The notes: generated by a model from the sequence alone, not told the origin. 64,000 nt of DNA from Mycolicibacterium phocaicum (GCF_010731115.1 NZ_AP022616.1:3286001-3350000); one strand, 5' to 3'; counted from the first letter of the stretch, positions 33,208 through 42,507 are shown. A program made the numbers and translations.

Positions 33208-34431
33208 GTGGCGCATTCGCATACCCACTCGCACAGTTCCGGCCCGGCTCCGTTGAGCCCGCTGGCCGCGAAGATCGTCGTCGGACTCCTGGCGGTGATC
33301 GGGCTGGCCACCGTAGTCGGCGCCGTGATCCTGTGGCCGCACGGCAAGGCCGTCGACATCCCGTTGCCGTTCCAGAACGCCCACGGCGGCGCCGTCAGCA
33401 CCGAGGCCGGGCACGTGGTTTCGACCGGCATGAACAACTGCGGCAGCCCGTCGGTCGGAGCAGTGCTGACGTCGGCGCCGGTCACCGCACCTCCCGGCGC
33501 GGGCAGCTGCGTGCAGTCGGTGATCGGTATCGACTCCGGGCCGAACTCCGGCGCCAACACCCTGCTGGAGTTCAGCACCGGCCCCGGCCAACCGCACCTG
33601 GCGGCCGGCGATCACATCCGGGTGACCCGCCAGGTCGACGACTCCGGCACCACCACCTATGCCTTCTTCGACTTCGAGCGCACCTGGCCGCTCACCGCGC
33701 TGGCGGCCGTCTTCGCGGTGGTGGTCGTCGCGGTGGCCCGCTGGCGTGGACTGCGTGCCCTCGTCGGCATTGCCGTCGCGTTCGTGGTGCTGACGGTGTT
33801 CCTACTACCCGCACTGCGCGACGGCGGCCCGGCCATCCCGGTTGCCCTGGTCGCGTCGTCAGTGATCCTCTACGCGGTGATCTACCTGGCGCACGGCGTC
33901 AGCCTGCGGACCAGCGCCGCCCTGCTCGGCACCCTGAGTGCACTGCTGCTGTCAGCGGTGTTGTCCTGGGGCGCAATCGAATTGGCGCATCTCACCGGTC
34001 TGTCCGAAGACCAGAACAACGAGATCGCTGCCTACATGGGATCGGTGTCGATCACCGGACTGTTGCTCGCCGGGTTCATCATCGGCTCGCTGGGCGTGCT
34101 CAATGACGTCACTGTCACGCAGGCGTCGACGGCCTTCGAACTGGCCGAGCACGGCGCAGCCCGGCGGGCCATCTTCACGGGCGCCATGCGGGTGGGACGC
34201 GACCATATCGCCAGCACCGTCTACACGCTGGTGCTGGCCTACGCCGGCAGCGCGCTGCCGCTGTTGCTGTTGTTCAGTGTCGCCAACCGCTCCCTGGGCG
34301 ATGTGCTGACCAGTGAGAGCGTGGCCATCGAGATCGCCCGGTCCGCGGTCGGTGGTATCGCGCTGGCGCTATCGGTGCCGCTAACCACCGCCATCGCGGC
34401 GGTGCTGGCTACACCGCGTCCGACTCAATAA
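33208..34431 (+). CDS. YibE/F family membrane protein
   Basis: The 407-residue protein has a His-rich N-terminus (MAHSHTHSHSSG), one helix near 20-45, an extracytoplasmic domain of about 100 residues, then about seven helices in the YibE/F style with DQNNEIAAYMGSVSITGLLL and GVLNDVTVTQASTAFEL. The family is a poorly characterised multi-pass membrane group. The His run may bind metal (inference). The start is GTG 33208. Its last 23 bases overlap the convergent NTF2-like gene. Confidence 0.87.
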   Translation: MAHSHTHSHSSGPAPLSPLAAKIVVGLLAVIGLATVVGAVILWPHGKAVDIPLPFQNAHGGAVSTEAGHVVSTGMNNCGSPSVGAVLTSAPVTAPPGAGSCVQSVIGIDSGPNSGANTLLEFSTGPGQPHLAAGDHIRVTRQVDDSGTTTYAFFDFERTWPLTALAAVFAVVVVAVARWRGLRALVGIAVAFVVLTVFLLPALRDGGPAIPVALVASSVILYAVIYLAHGVSLRTSAALLGTLSALLLSAVLSWGAIELAHLTGLSEDQNNEIAAYMGSVSITGLLLAGFIIGSLGVLNDVTVTQASTAFELAEHGAARRAIFTGAMRVGRDHIASTVYTLVLAYAGSALPLLLLFSVANRSLGDVLTSESVAIEIARSAVGGIALALSVPLTTAIAAVLATPRPTQ

Positions 34432-34771
34432 GTTCGGTCGCCGCCAGCGCCGACGCCAGGTCGTCGTGCCGGAACGCCGACGTCACGTGGTCGTGGACCA
34501 CGCGGAACGCCGTCGCCGCCTCACGGTCGGCGCCGCCGCCGGTGATGGTCTGCTCGGCGACCACCACGCCGTCGTGCACAAACAGCCGGCCGACCGTGGC
34601 CCTCTCATCGAGGTCGGTTGCCCAGGCCCGCAAGGCATTCCGCCCCTGGGTGGCCCCGTTCGCGTCACCGATCTCGATGTCGCCGCTGGACAGCTTGTCC
34701 AGGGTGTCCAGGTCCCGGTCGTTGAGGGCGTCGATCCAGGCCAGGACCGTCGCGATCTCGGATGTCGTCAT
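34409..34771 (-). CDS. NTF2-like / SnoaL-type small protein
   Basis: The 120-residue protein begins MTTSEIATVLAWIDALNDRDLDTLDKLSSGDIEIGD in separate helix and strand blocks typical of the cone-shaped NTF2-like fold, with a C-terminal HDDLASALAATEL. It may be an isomerase or ligand-binding protein; nothing in the sequence picks one. It overlaps the end of YibE/F tail-to-tail by 23 bases. Confidence 0.78.
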   Translation of the reverse strand: MTTSEIATVLAWIDALNDRDLDTLDKLSSGDIEIGDANGATQGRNALRAWATDLDERATVGRLFVHDGVVVAEQTITGGGADREAATAFRVVHDHVTSAFRHDDLASALAATELIESDAV

Positions 34772-34795
34772 GAGCAGACGCTACCCCGGCGCCAC

Positions 34796-35545
34796 TCAGA
34801 AAGCCGAGTGATCAACCCAGCGCTGCCACACGGCCGCGTCGCCGATCACCTCCAGGCCGGCCTCCTCGACCGTCTGCCGACGGTTGACGGCCAGCAGCAG
34901 CCCGGAAGCCGGACCACGCACTGCCACATCACCTTTGGCGTGCTGGTGCGACCAGCCCAGGCCGTCCTCGTCGTTGACCACCAGCCACTCGCCGGTCGGG
35001 CCCAGTTCGGACTCAAACGCATGCAGGTGCAGCGACCGCCCGCGCTCCAGCGGCGGGTCCGCTGCGGGGGCCATCATGGCCACGCGCTCCAGCGTCTCGG
35101 TGACGCCGTCGGCGGCAAGCTCGGGATCGAGCACGAACGGAAGTCCCAGCGCCAGAACGGCATCGGCGCGGTGCACGGTCTGCTCATGGAGCCGGCGGCG
35201 AATCCACCACCCGGCGGGTTTGGGCCCGATGAACGTCCACACCTTCGCGTCCGATCCGACGTGCTCGACGGCGTCGATCAGCGCCTGCGCCCCGGCGTTC
35301 AGCCAGTCGATGGCGCCGTCGAGATCCTCTGGCGGTTTCCCGTCACGTACCTCGCGGGGATCGAGTGGTTCCTTCATGTGGTCGGCGACGATCTGGGCGC
35401 ACCAGCGGTTGCCGCGGCCGACATGTTTGAACAACTGCTTCATGGTCCACCCCGGACAGGTGGGTACCTCGGTATCCAGGTCGGCAGTGCGAATGATTTC
35501 GCCGAAGGCGGCGGTTTCCTCGATCAGGGCTGAGCGGAAGGCCAT
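34796..35545 (-). CDS. Maleylpyruvate isomerase-family mycothiol-dependent protein
   Basis: The 249-residue protein has the DinB-like four-helix N-terminus of this actinobacterial group. VPTCPGWTMKQLFKHVGRGNRW lies near residue 27 (two blocks), then a GWWIRRRLHEQTVHRADA block near 125 with the His positions expected for metal binding, and a C-terminal domain with DVAVRGPASGLLLAV. Family members use mycothiol or have unknown roles. The start ATG 35545 is one base from the P450 stop, so the two are co-translated. An Rv0332-like identity is possible. Confidence 0.85.
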   Translation of the reverse strand: MAFRSALIEETAAFGEIIRTADLDTEVPTCPGWTMKQLFKHVGRGNRWCAQIVADHMKEPLDPREVRDGKPPEDLDGAIDWLNAGAQALIDAVEHVGSDAKVWTFIGPKPAGWWIRRRLHEQTVHRADAVLALGLPFVLDPELAADGVTETLERVAMMAPAADPPLERGRSLHLHAFESELGPTGEWLVVNDEDGLGWSHQHAKGDVAVRGPASGLLLAVNRRQTVEEAGLEVIGDAAVWQRWVDHSAF

Positions 35546-35546
35546 T

Positions 35547-36860
35547 TCACGACGGTACCGCTGCCCGCGCCTGCCCGAGTGCGATCGGCAATGCCGCCCA
35601 TCCGCGGAGCACCCGGGTGTCCCGCCGGGTGCCGGGTCCGGCGAGTTGCGCATCGGGGAACCGCTCGAAGAACGTCCGAAGTCCCACTTCGCCTTCGGAC
35701 CGGGCCAGCGCCGCGCCGAGGCAGAAATGCCGTCCGCCAGAGAAGGAATGGTGCTTACCGGCGTTGGCGCGGGTGACGTCAAAGCGGTGCGGATCGGGGA
35801 AGACGGCGGGGTCGCGGTTGGCGCCCGCCAGGTAGACGACGACGGGCTCGCCCGCCTGCACGTGGTACCCCGCGAGGTCGACGTCGACCTTGGCGATGCG
35901 GGCCGACAGCTGGACCGGCGAATCGAGCCGCAGAATCTCTTCGACGGCGGTGGGCCAGAGGTCGGGCTGTGCCAGCAACAGGGCCAGTTGATCGGGATGC
36001 TGCAACAACATTCGGATGCCGTTGCCCAGCAGATTCACCGTTGTCTCGAACCCGGCCGCCAGAACCAGTCCCGCGGTGGCGCGCAGTTCTTCGTCGTTGA
36101 GCCGGGCGCCCCCGTCGCTGGCCTCGATCAACTGACTCATCAGGTTGTCGCCGGGATTGGCCCGCAGCTCGCCGATGTGGGTGCTCAGCCAGGTGTTGAA
36201 ACCGTCCAGCCCGTCTTCGACGCTGAGGTACTGCTGCCACGTCAGCCCGATGTCCAGGCTGGGTGCCGCCAGTTCACCGAATTCGAGGATGCGCGACCGT
36301 TCATGCTCGGGCACGCCGAGGATGTCCGCGATCACCGTGACGGGCAGCTGCGAGCAGTAGCTCTGCACGACGTCCACGGTGGCGCCCGACGCCAGGTCGT
36401 CGATGAGCCCGTTCGCGGCCTGCTGTACGCGTTCCCGCAATGCCGCGACGGCCCGCGTGGTGAACACCGCCGAGACGGTCTTGCGGTAGCGCGTGTGCTG
36501 CTCGCCGTCGACCGACAGCAGCGACGGCGGCAGCAGGGGATGCAACCGGCCCTTGACGGTGGTCTTGCCCTCCAGCCAGCCGAGTGCGCCGGGCAGCGTC
36601 CCGCCGATCTGCGTGACGGTGAAGTCGTCGGACCGCAGAATCTGGTGCACCAGACCGTGATCCGCAGTGATCCAGGCTGCCCGGCCGCGGTACATGCGGC
36701 CGCGGCTGCGTAGTTCGTCGGCGAATGCGCCGGGGTCGGTCCGCACCGCCGGGTCGGCGATGAGCCGGCCTTGGAGGTCGCCATGCCGCGCGCCGTATGC
36801 GGCGAGCTTGCGGATGACGGCGTGCAGCGCGAACCAGTTGAGACGTTGCCTCAGCGTCAT
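35547..36860 (-). CDS. Cytochrome P450, CYP140-like
   Basis: The 437-residue protein shows the I-helix AGFETT near residue 255, ExxR in EEILRLDSP near 291, and the heme-thiolate loop FSGGRHFCLGAALARSE near 375-391. Blocks such as HTRYRKTVSAVFTTRAVAAL and LEFGELAAPSLDIG match CYP140A1 as I recall it. ATG 36860 is used; a GTG at 36878 is an alternative, and neither has a good ribosome site. The next gene down is a mycothiol-dependent isomerase-like protein one base away. The substrate is unknown, and a ferredoxin is not adjacent. Confidence 0.9.
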   Translation of the reverse strand: MTLRQRLNWFALHAVIRKLAAYGARHGDLQGRLIADPAVRTDPGAFADELRSRGRMYRGRAAWITADHGLVHQILRSDDFTVTQIGGTLPGALGWLEGKTTVKGRLHPLLPPSLLSVDGEQHTRYRKTVSAVFTTRAVAALRERVQQAANGLIDDLASGATVDVVQSYCSQLPVTVIADILGVPEHERSRILEFGELAAPSLDIGLTWQQYLSVEDGLDGFNTWLSTHIGELRANPGDNLMSQLIEASDGGARLNDEELRATAGLVLAAGFETTVNLLGNGIRMLLQHPDQLALLLAQPDLWPTAVEEILRLDSPVQLSARIAKVDVDLAGYHVQAGEPVVVYLAGANRDPAVFPDPHRFDVTRANAGKHHSFSGGRHFCLGAALARSEGEVGLRTFFERFPDAQLAGPGTRRDTRVLRGWAALPIALGQARAAVPS

Positions 36861-36914
36861 GACGCCGAGCTTAGGCACGCCCGGCGGCGTCGGGCTACAT
36901 ACTGCAGTCGGAAA

Positions 36915-38243
36915 TCAGGGGGTCAGATTGCGGCCCAGCGCGTGCACCCGCCAGCCCGCAGCCTGCCATTTCGCGACGTCGAGGCAATTGCGGCCGTCGA
37001 CAATCACTTTCACGCGGACGGTGGCCGCCAGCTGCTCTGGGTCCAGGTCCAGGAACTCCTGCCATTCGGTCAGGACCAGCACGGCGTCGGCGCGGTCACA
37101 GGCCTCGATGACGGACGTGGAGTAGTTCAGCGTCGGGAAGACCCGGCGGGAGTTGTCCATGGCCTTGGGGTCGTAGACGTTGACGGCGGCGCCGTTGAGC
37201 TGCAGCATGCCGGCCACGTTCAGGGCGGGCGAGTCGCGCACGTCGTCGGACTCGGGCTTGAACGCCGCACCCAGCACCGCGATGTTGGCGCCCAGCAAGG
37301 TGCCGCCGCACGCCTTGGTGGTCAGCTCCACCATGCGGGTGCGTCGGCGCATGTTGATGCTGTCCACTTCGCGCAGGAAGGTCAGCGCGGGGTCGGCGCC
37401 GAGTTCGCCCGCACGGGCCATGAAGGCGCGGATGTCCTTGGGCAGGCAGCCACCGCCAAAGCCCAAGCCCGCGTTGAGGAATCGTCGGCCGATGCGCGGG
37501 TCGTAGCCCAGGGCGTCGGCCAGCACGGTGACGTCGGCGTTGGTCGCTTCGCACACCTCGGCGATGGCGTTGATGAAGGAAATCTTGGTGGCCAGGAAGG
37601 CGTTCGCGGAGACCTTGACCAGTTCCGCGGTCTGCAGGTCGGTGAGCAGGAACGGCACACCGCGTTCCAGGATCCGCGCGTACAGTTCCCGGATCGCCGC
37701 TTCGGCGCGCTGCGAATCCGGTTGCACGCCAAGGACGATGCGGTCTGGGTGCAGGGTGTCCTTGACGGCGAATCCCTCGCGCAGGAACTCGGGATTCCAC
37801 GCCACCTCGACGTCGACGCCCGCCGGCGCCAGCGCGCGGGCCCGGGCCCCGAGTTCGGCGGCAGTGCCCACCGGAACGGTCGACTTGCCGACGATCACCG
37901 CGGACCGGCGCAGGCGCGGGACCAGGGTGTCGATGACGGACCGCACGTGTCGCAGGTCGGCGGCGTACTCGCCCTTCTTCTGCGGGGTGCCCACGCCGAG
38001 GAAGTGCACGTCGCCGAACTCGGCGGCCTCGTCATAGTCGGTGGTGAAGTGCAGCCGCCCGGCTTCGATGTTGTCGCGCAGCATCTTCCGCAGCCCGGGC
38101 TCGTAGAACGGGATGTCACCGGCCGCCAGCTTCGCGATCTTGCCGGGGTCGATGTCGACGCCGAGGACCTCATGGCCGAGCTCCGCCATGCCGGCGGCAT
38201 GCGTCGCCCCGAGGTAGCCGGTACCGAACACGGTGCATCTCAT
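36915..38243 (-). CDS. udgA: UDP-glucose 6-dehydrogenase
   Basis: The 442-residue protein oxidises UDP-glucose to UDP-glucuronate with NAD. It starts MRCTVFGTGYLGATHAAGMAE (Rossmann GxGYxG at 7-12), then STVPVGT near 130, a KxSANAFLATKISFINA block near 213, and the catalytic Cys in GGGCLPKD near 262-269. It matches Rv0322 in length. The ATG at 38243 is chosen over a longer in-frame start at 38303. It is not part of an obvious operon. Confidence 0.93.
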   Translation of the reverse strand: MRCTVFGTGYLGATHAAGMAELGHEVLGVDIDPGKIAKLAAGDIPFYEPGLRKMLRDNIEAGRLHFTTDYDEAAEFGDVHFLGVGTPQKKGEYAADLRHVRSVIDTLVPRLRRSAVIVGKSTVPVGTAAELGARARALAPAGVDVEVAWNPEFLREGFAVKDTLHPDRIVLGVQPDSQRAEAAIRELYARILERGVPFLLTDLQTAELVKVSANAFLATKISFINAIAEVCEATNADVTVLADALGYDPRIGRRFLNAGLGFGGGCLPKDIRAFMARAGELGADPALTFLREVDSINMRRRTRMVELTTKACGGTLLGANIAVLGAAFKPESDDVRDSPALNVAGMLQLNGAAVNVYDPKAMDNSRRVFPTLNYSTSVIEACDRADAVLVLTEWQEFLDLDPEQLAATVRVKVIVDGRNCLDVAKWQAAGWRVHALGRNLTP

Positions 38244-38338
38244 ACTGCCTTGATAGGCAGCCGCGATGAGCGCACCGCTACGCGACACTGAGCGTCGGGC
38301 CAACGGCAGATGACAAACAGCCGCCGGCCTGACGGGCG

Positions 38339-39883
38339 TCAGTTCTTCTGGCAGAAGATCAGGAAGCAGGTCTGCTTGGGCTGCTTCGGCTTCTTGCCGG
38401 AGTCACCCGGGTACCCGTTCGAGCCGCCCGGGTACTGGCTGCCCGGGTATCCGTTGCCGGGGTACTGGTTTCCGGGGTAGCCGTTGCCGGGGTAGTTGCC
38501 CGGATAGCCATCGTCGTCGTGACCGCGGCCGCCGCGACTCGGGTAGTCCGGGTAGTTGTTGCCCGGGTTCCACTGCGGCTGCTGCGGACGCGGCACCCAG
38601 GGATTCCAGGCGGGCGGCTGCGGGCCGGGGATCGCGATGACCGGCGGCGGCAGCACCACCGGCGCCGGGGCCGGCACCGCCGCGGGCGGGGGGTCGACGG
38701 GTGCGGCCGGCACGTCGGGCATCGATACCGGCACGGGTGCCGGAGCCGGCGCGGGGGCTTCCGGGGCGGGCGCGGGGACGTGCACCTGCGGTGCGGATTC
38801 CTTGACGACCTGCGGCGCTTCGACGCGGCGCGGTGCCGGGGCGACAGCTTCGGGCGCCGGTTCCGGGGCAGCGGCCGGTGCGGGCGGCGGGACGGCGGCC
38901 GGTGGCGGCGCCGGGGCGACGACCGGGGCGCTGGGCACGATGGCGGCCTGCGCGGGCGCGGGCCGTTGATCGACCGTCGGCCGGATGCTCACCGCGAGCG
39001 AAATGGCAAGGGCCACAACACCGACGACGAAGATCGAGGTGAGCGCGCTACCGACCAGCAGGAAGGGCTTGCGGCCCTGATCGGCGACCACGGGGGCGTC
39101 GCCCAGCTCATCGAAACCGAACTCGTCGGCGGTCAGCAGCGGGGCTGCCAGCGGCGCCGCGGCAACGGCGCCACCCGGCGCGGCCGAGTAGGCGAGGCCG
39201 GCAGTGGCGGCGTCGAACATCGGTGCAGTCGCGGAGGCGAGAGCGGCGCCGCGGGCCAGCGCCAGGTCGGCGTCGCCCGGGGCGTTCACCGGGATGTCGA
39301 GCAGTTCGGCCAGGTGGGCCTGGACCGCGGTGACGTCGACACCGGAGCCGACGACGAACATGCCCTGCGGCGACGTGTCGGCACTGGCGACGGCGGCGGC
39401 CATGTCGCCGAGGACGGCCATGGCGTCGGTGCTGTGCAGGCTGCGGCTCAGGACCTTGGAGATGGCGCCGTCGGAATCGACGACGGACATGGTGGCGGTG
39501 TCGCGGTCGACGAACAGCAGTCCGGTGCTCGAGTAGCCGACAGCCTGGCCCGCGGCCTGCGCCAGCGATCCCGCGGCGTGCAGCTCGGAGACCATCATGA
39601 CGTCCTTGACGCCGGCCGCGTCCAGCGCGTCGCGCAACCGCGCGGCGGCGTCGTGGTCACTCCAGGCGACACCCACCGATTTCAGGTGGTGGCCGCCTTC
39701 CTCGGCGCTCTCCCGGGTGCCCAGGATGGCGCTGACAACCTGCTCGACCGGCGTTGCTGAATCGTCCGCCGTCTGCGTTTCGAAAATATCGTGGTCGACG
39801 ATCTCGCCGTCGGCCTTATCACCCTCAACCAGCGCCATACGCACCGTGGTTGGCGTCATAGACACACCCAGAACGATGTCCAC
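38339..39883 (-). CDS. DUF7159-like actin-fold protein with TM helix and Pro-rich / PGNxYPGN tail
   Basis: The 514-residue protein has a degenerate ribonuclease-H/actin-like N-terminus: LGVSMTPTTVRMALVEG at about 5-21, VGVAWSDHDAAARL, LLFVDRDTATMSVVDSDG near 155, FVVGSGVDVTAVQAHL and ALARGAALASA. No intact phosphate-binding glycines are seen. One transmembrane helix lies near 272-298, then a long Pro/Ala tail and a C-terminal array of PGNxYPG units ending QTCFLIFCQKN. The call DUF7159 is from memory. GTG 39883 follows GGAGGG with 5-base spacing. The layout parallels the Hsp70-like gene next to iniR. Confidence 0.75.
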   Translation of the reverse strand: MDIVLGVSMTPTTVRMALVEGDKADGEIVDHDIFETQTADDSATPVEQVVSAILGTRESAEEGGHHLKSVGVAWSDHDAAARLRDALDAAGVKDVMMVSELHAAGSLAQAAGQAVGYSSTGLLFVDRDTATMSVVDSDGAISKVLSRSLHSTDAMAVLGDMAAAVASADTSPQGMFVVGSGVDVTAVQAHLAELLDIPVNAPGDADLALARGAALASATAPMFDAATAGLAYSAAPGGAVAAAPLAAPLLTADEFGFDELGDAPVVADQGRKPFLLVGSALTSIFVVGVVALAISLAVSIRPTVDQRPAPAQAAIVPSAPVVAPAPPPAAVPPPAPAAAPEPAPEAVAPAPRRVEAPQVVKESAPQVHVPAPAPEAPAPAPAPVPVSMPDVPAAPVDPPPAAVPAPAPVVLPPPVIAIPGPQPPAWNPWVPRPQQPQWNPGNNYPDYPSRGGRGHDDDGYPGNYPGNGYPGNQYPGNGYPGSQYPGGSNGYPGDSGKKPKQPKQTCFLIFCQKN

Positions 39884-40107
39884 TGACCCTCCAATAGTGT
39901 TCGCTACGCTATCTAGGCCGCCACCGGGAAACCCCTGCCGCGCAGGCCACAACCAGATACTTCATCGCAGCGAACGGTGGAGTCGTTACCGATTCCCCCA
40001 GCTCATCGAGCCACGATGCAGTTCTTGCCGCGGCGCTGGCTGACACAGTCCCGCCAATGCCGGTGGTTCAACCCTACCCGCGTTCGGCGTAGATGACCTA
40101 AGCAGTT

Positions 40108-41418
40108 TCAGGCGTCCTCGGCGTCCGGGCGGGCCTGCTTCAACAGGTCGGTCAGAGAGGTCGAACCCGACGGCCGGCGCGTGCCCAGGTGGCCGTGCAC
40201 GCCCTCCGCGTAGGCGGTTTCGGCGTGCTGCGTGAAGTCGACGCCGGCGGTCTCGTCCTCGGCGCTGAGCCGGAAGCCCATCACCTTGTCGATGATCTTG
40301 CCGAGCACGAACGTCGCGGTGAAGGCGTACACCGCGACGACGGCCATCGCCAGCAGCTGCTTGCCGAGCTGGGCGAATCCGCCGCCGTAGAACAGGCCGC
40401 GCGCGCCGCCCGTCATGACGTCCGTCGCGAGCAGGCCGATCAGCACGACGCCGACGACACCGCCGACGAAGTGCACGCCGACGACGTCGAGCGAGTCGTC
40501 GTAGTTGAGCTTGAACTTCAGACCGACCGCGAAGGAGCAGATGACACCGGCCAGCAGGCCGACGACCAGCGCGCCCAGCGTGTTGACCGTGCCGCACGAC
40601 GGCGTGATCGCGACGAGCCCGGCGACGACGCCGGACGCCGCACCGAACGTCGTCGGCTTGCCGTCACGCACCTGCTCGACGGTGAGCCAGCCCAGCATGC
40701 CGAGGCAGCCCGCGACCAGGGTGTTCAGGAAGATCGCGGCGGCGGTGCCGTTGGCCGCGAGCGCCGAGCCGGCGTTGAAGCCGAACCAGCCGAACCACAG
40801 CAGACCGACACCGAGGAGAACGAAGGGCAGGTTGTGCGGGCGCATGGCGTCCTGCTTGAAGCCGATGCGCGGGCCCAGCACGATGGCGAGCGCCAGGGCC
40901 GAGGCGCCCGACGCGATCTCGACGACGAGGCCACCCGCGTAGTCCAGCGCACCCATCTTGGCGAGCCAGCCGTCCGGGCCCCAGACCCAGTGCGCGATGA
41001 CGCTGTAGACGACGATCGCCCAGATCGGCACGAAGACCATCCAGGCCGAGAACTTGGCCCGGTCGGCGATCGCGCCGCTGATCAGGGCCGCGGTGATGAT
41101 GGCGAACGTCAGCTGGAACGTGGCGAAGAGCAGCTCCGGAACGGTGCCGTGCGTGGTGCTGGGGCCGATGCCGAGCATGCCGATGTGTTCGAGGTTGCCG
41201 AGGAAGCCGTCGCCGTCCGAGAAGGCCAGCGTGTACCCGAGCACCAGCCACGCCACCGTGACCAGCGGAATCGAGATGAAGCTCATCATGATCATGTTGA
41301 GCACGCCGGTCGTGCGGACCATGCCGCCGTAGAAGATGGCCAGGCCCGGGGTCATCAGCAGGACCAGGGCGGTGCTGGCGAGCAGCCAAGCGGTGGCGGC
41401 GGGATCGATGCCTTGCAC
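40108..41418 (-). CDS. amt: Ammonium transporter, Amt family
   Basis: The 436-residue protein has about 11 membrane helices. Family marks are LVLLMTPGLAIFYGGMVR near residue 25, FQLTFAIITAALISGAIADR near 103, and GGLVVEIASGASALA, the last replacing the common VHxxxG. DSLDVVGVHFVGGVVG near 306 carries the pore His. A cytoplasmic tail of about 50 residues follows. The start is GTG 41418, 6 bases after GAAGGAG; starting at the upstream ATG 41436 would put that ribosome site inside the gene. No glnK follows. A GlnR-type box lies 65-91 bases upstream. Confidence 0.93.
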   Translation of the reverse strand: MQGIDPAATAWLLASTALVLLMTPGLAIFYGGMVRTTGVLNMIMMSFISIPLVTVAWLVLGYTLAFSDGDGFLGNLEHIGMLGIGPSTTHGTVPELLFATFQLTFAIITAALISGAIADRAKFSAWMVFVPIWAIVVYSVIAHWVWGPDGWLAKMGALDYAGGLVVEIASGASALALAIVLGPRIGFKQDAMRPHNLPFVLLGVGLLWFGWFGFNAGSALAANGTAAAIFLNTLVAGCLGMLGWLTVEQVRDGKPTTFGAASGVVAGLVAITPSCGTVNTLGALVVGLLAGVICSFAVGLKFKLNYDDSLDVVGVHFVGGVVGVVLIGLLATDVMTGGARGLFYGGGFAQLGKQLLAMAVVAVYAFTATFVLGKIIDKVMGFRLSAEDETAGVDFTQHAETAYAEGVHGHLGTRRPSGSTSLTDLLKQARPDAEDA

Positions 41419-41482
41419 GTGGGACTCCTTCGACAATCTTGACGAGGATGTATCGGCGGCGTTTCCGGCGCGCGGCGACTGC

Positions 41483-41509
41483 GTTTCCGACGTGTTACAC
41501 CAGCGTCAC
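41483..41509 (-). promoter_or_regulatory. GlnR-type box upstream of amt
   Basis: On the minus strand GTGAC-N6-GTAAC-N6-GAAAC (41509 down to 41483) keeps the 11-base period of the GlnR consensus GTnAC-N6-GaAAC. A further GAAAC at 41465-41461 is in phase two periods on. GlnR is the actinobacterial nitrogen regulator, and ammonium transporters are known targets. Confidence 0.7.
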
Positions 41510-41583
41510 ATGCGGGTTCGGGCTTGGTTCCCCGTGAAACAAGTGGCGGTTAGACGCTGGTGGTTCCGGGTATCAGGGTGTCC

Positions 41584-42423
41584 ATGTTGAATCGCGCCAC
41601 TGCAGCTGCTGCTCTGCTCACCGCACCGGTCTTTGTGCTGGCCGCCTGCAATTCCAACCAGAACGGCTCGAAGCCGTCGACCTCCGCGCCGCCGACAACC
41701 TGGACCCAGGCCAATCCGTCAGCGCTGAATGTCGTACTGAAGACGTCCGACGGCAGACCCGTCGCCAACGCCTCGATCGACTTCACCGATGGCTACGCCA
41801 CCGTGACGGTCGAGACCACCGGCGGCGGCATCCTGGCCCCCGGCAGCCACGGCATGCACATCCACTCCGTCGGCAAGTGCGAAGGCGACTTCACGTCGGC
41901 CGGCGGCCATCTGCAGGTCGCCGGGCACACCGGGCATCCGGCGAGCGGAGACCTGACGCCGTTGAACATCCGCGGCGACGGCACCGGCAAGGTCGTCGCG
42001 ACGACCGACGCGTTCACCGAGGCCGGCCTGAAAGGTCCAGAAGGCAGTGCGCTGATCATCCACCAGGGACCGGACAACTTCGCCAACATCCCGCCGCGGT
42101 ACACCCACAACGGGACGCCTGGCCCGGACGCCGAGACCCTCGCGACCGGTGACGCCGGCGGGCGGGTGGCCTGCGCGGTGCTGGCGCCGGCTGGTTCTAC
42201 GTCTTCTGCGCCTCCGTCGACTTCCACGTCGACCGCGACCGTCACTGAGACGACCGGGGTGCCGGTGGCGCCGCCGGTGACGTCTTCGAGCGCGACGTCC
42301 ACTTCCCCGACTTCTACTACTCCGTCGACGACCACGACCACTACTTCCACCACCGTGCCGACTACCACCACGACGATCCCCACCAGCCCGGTCGGGCCGG
42401 TGAACCCGATGCCGGGTGGCTGA
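41584..42423 (+). CDS. sodC: Cu(-Zn) superoxide dismutase lipoprotein, SodC-like
   Basis: The 279-residue protein has a lipoprotein signal (LTAPVFVLAAC, Cys near residue 21) and a SodC domain to about residue 205. GSHGMHIHSVGKC near 87-99 gives two Cu-binding His, SAGGHLQVAGHTGHPASGD near 104-122 the bridging/zinc-side His residues, and LIIHQGPDNFANIPPRY near 158 the fourth Cu ligand. A terminal RVACAV Cys can pair with GKC. The last about 75 residues are Thr/Ser/Pro-rich, an unusual C-terminal extension compared with M. tuberculosis SodC. The enzyme would dismute superoxide at the cell surface. ATG 41584 is the start. Confidence 0.9.
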   Translation: MLNRATAAAALLTAPVFVLAACNSNQNGSKPSTSAPPTTWTQANPSALNVVLKTSDGRPVANASIDFTDGYATVTVETTGGGILAPGSHGMHIHSVGKCEGDFTSAGGHLQVAGHTGHPASGDLTPLNIRGDGTGKVVATTDAFTEAGLKGPEGSALIIHQGPDNFANIPPRYTHNGTPGPDAETLATGDAGGRVACAVLAPAGSTSSAPPSTSTSTATVTETTGVPVAPPVTSSSATSTSPTSTTPSTTTTTTSTTVPTTTTTIPTSPVGPVNPMPGG

Positions 42424-42507
42424 CGCACGGTTTTCCGTTGACCCTGTGATGCGGGCGCAGAAGTGCGTGTAGCCAGCGCCCTGAGCACGGCCTCAGTGGC
42501 GAGTCTG

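Noticed and set aside
38400..38520. Tandem DNA repeats as a separate element
   Set aside because: They encode the PGNxYPG repeats of the DUF7159-like protein in frame, so they belong to that gene.
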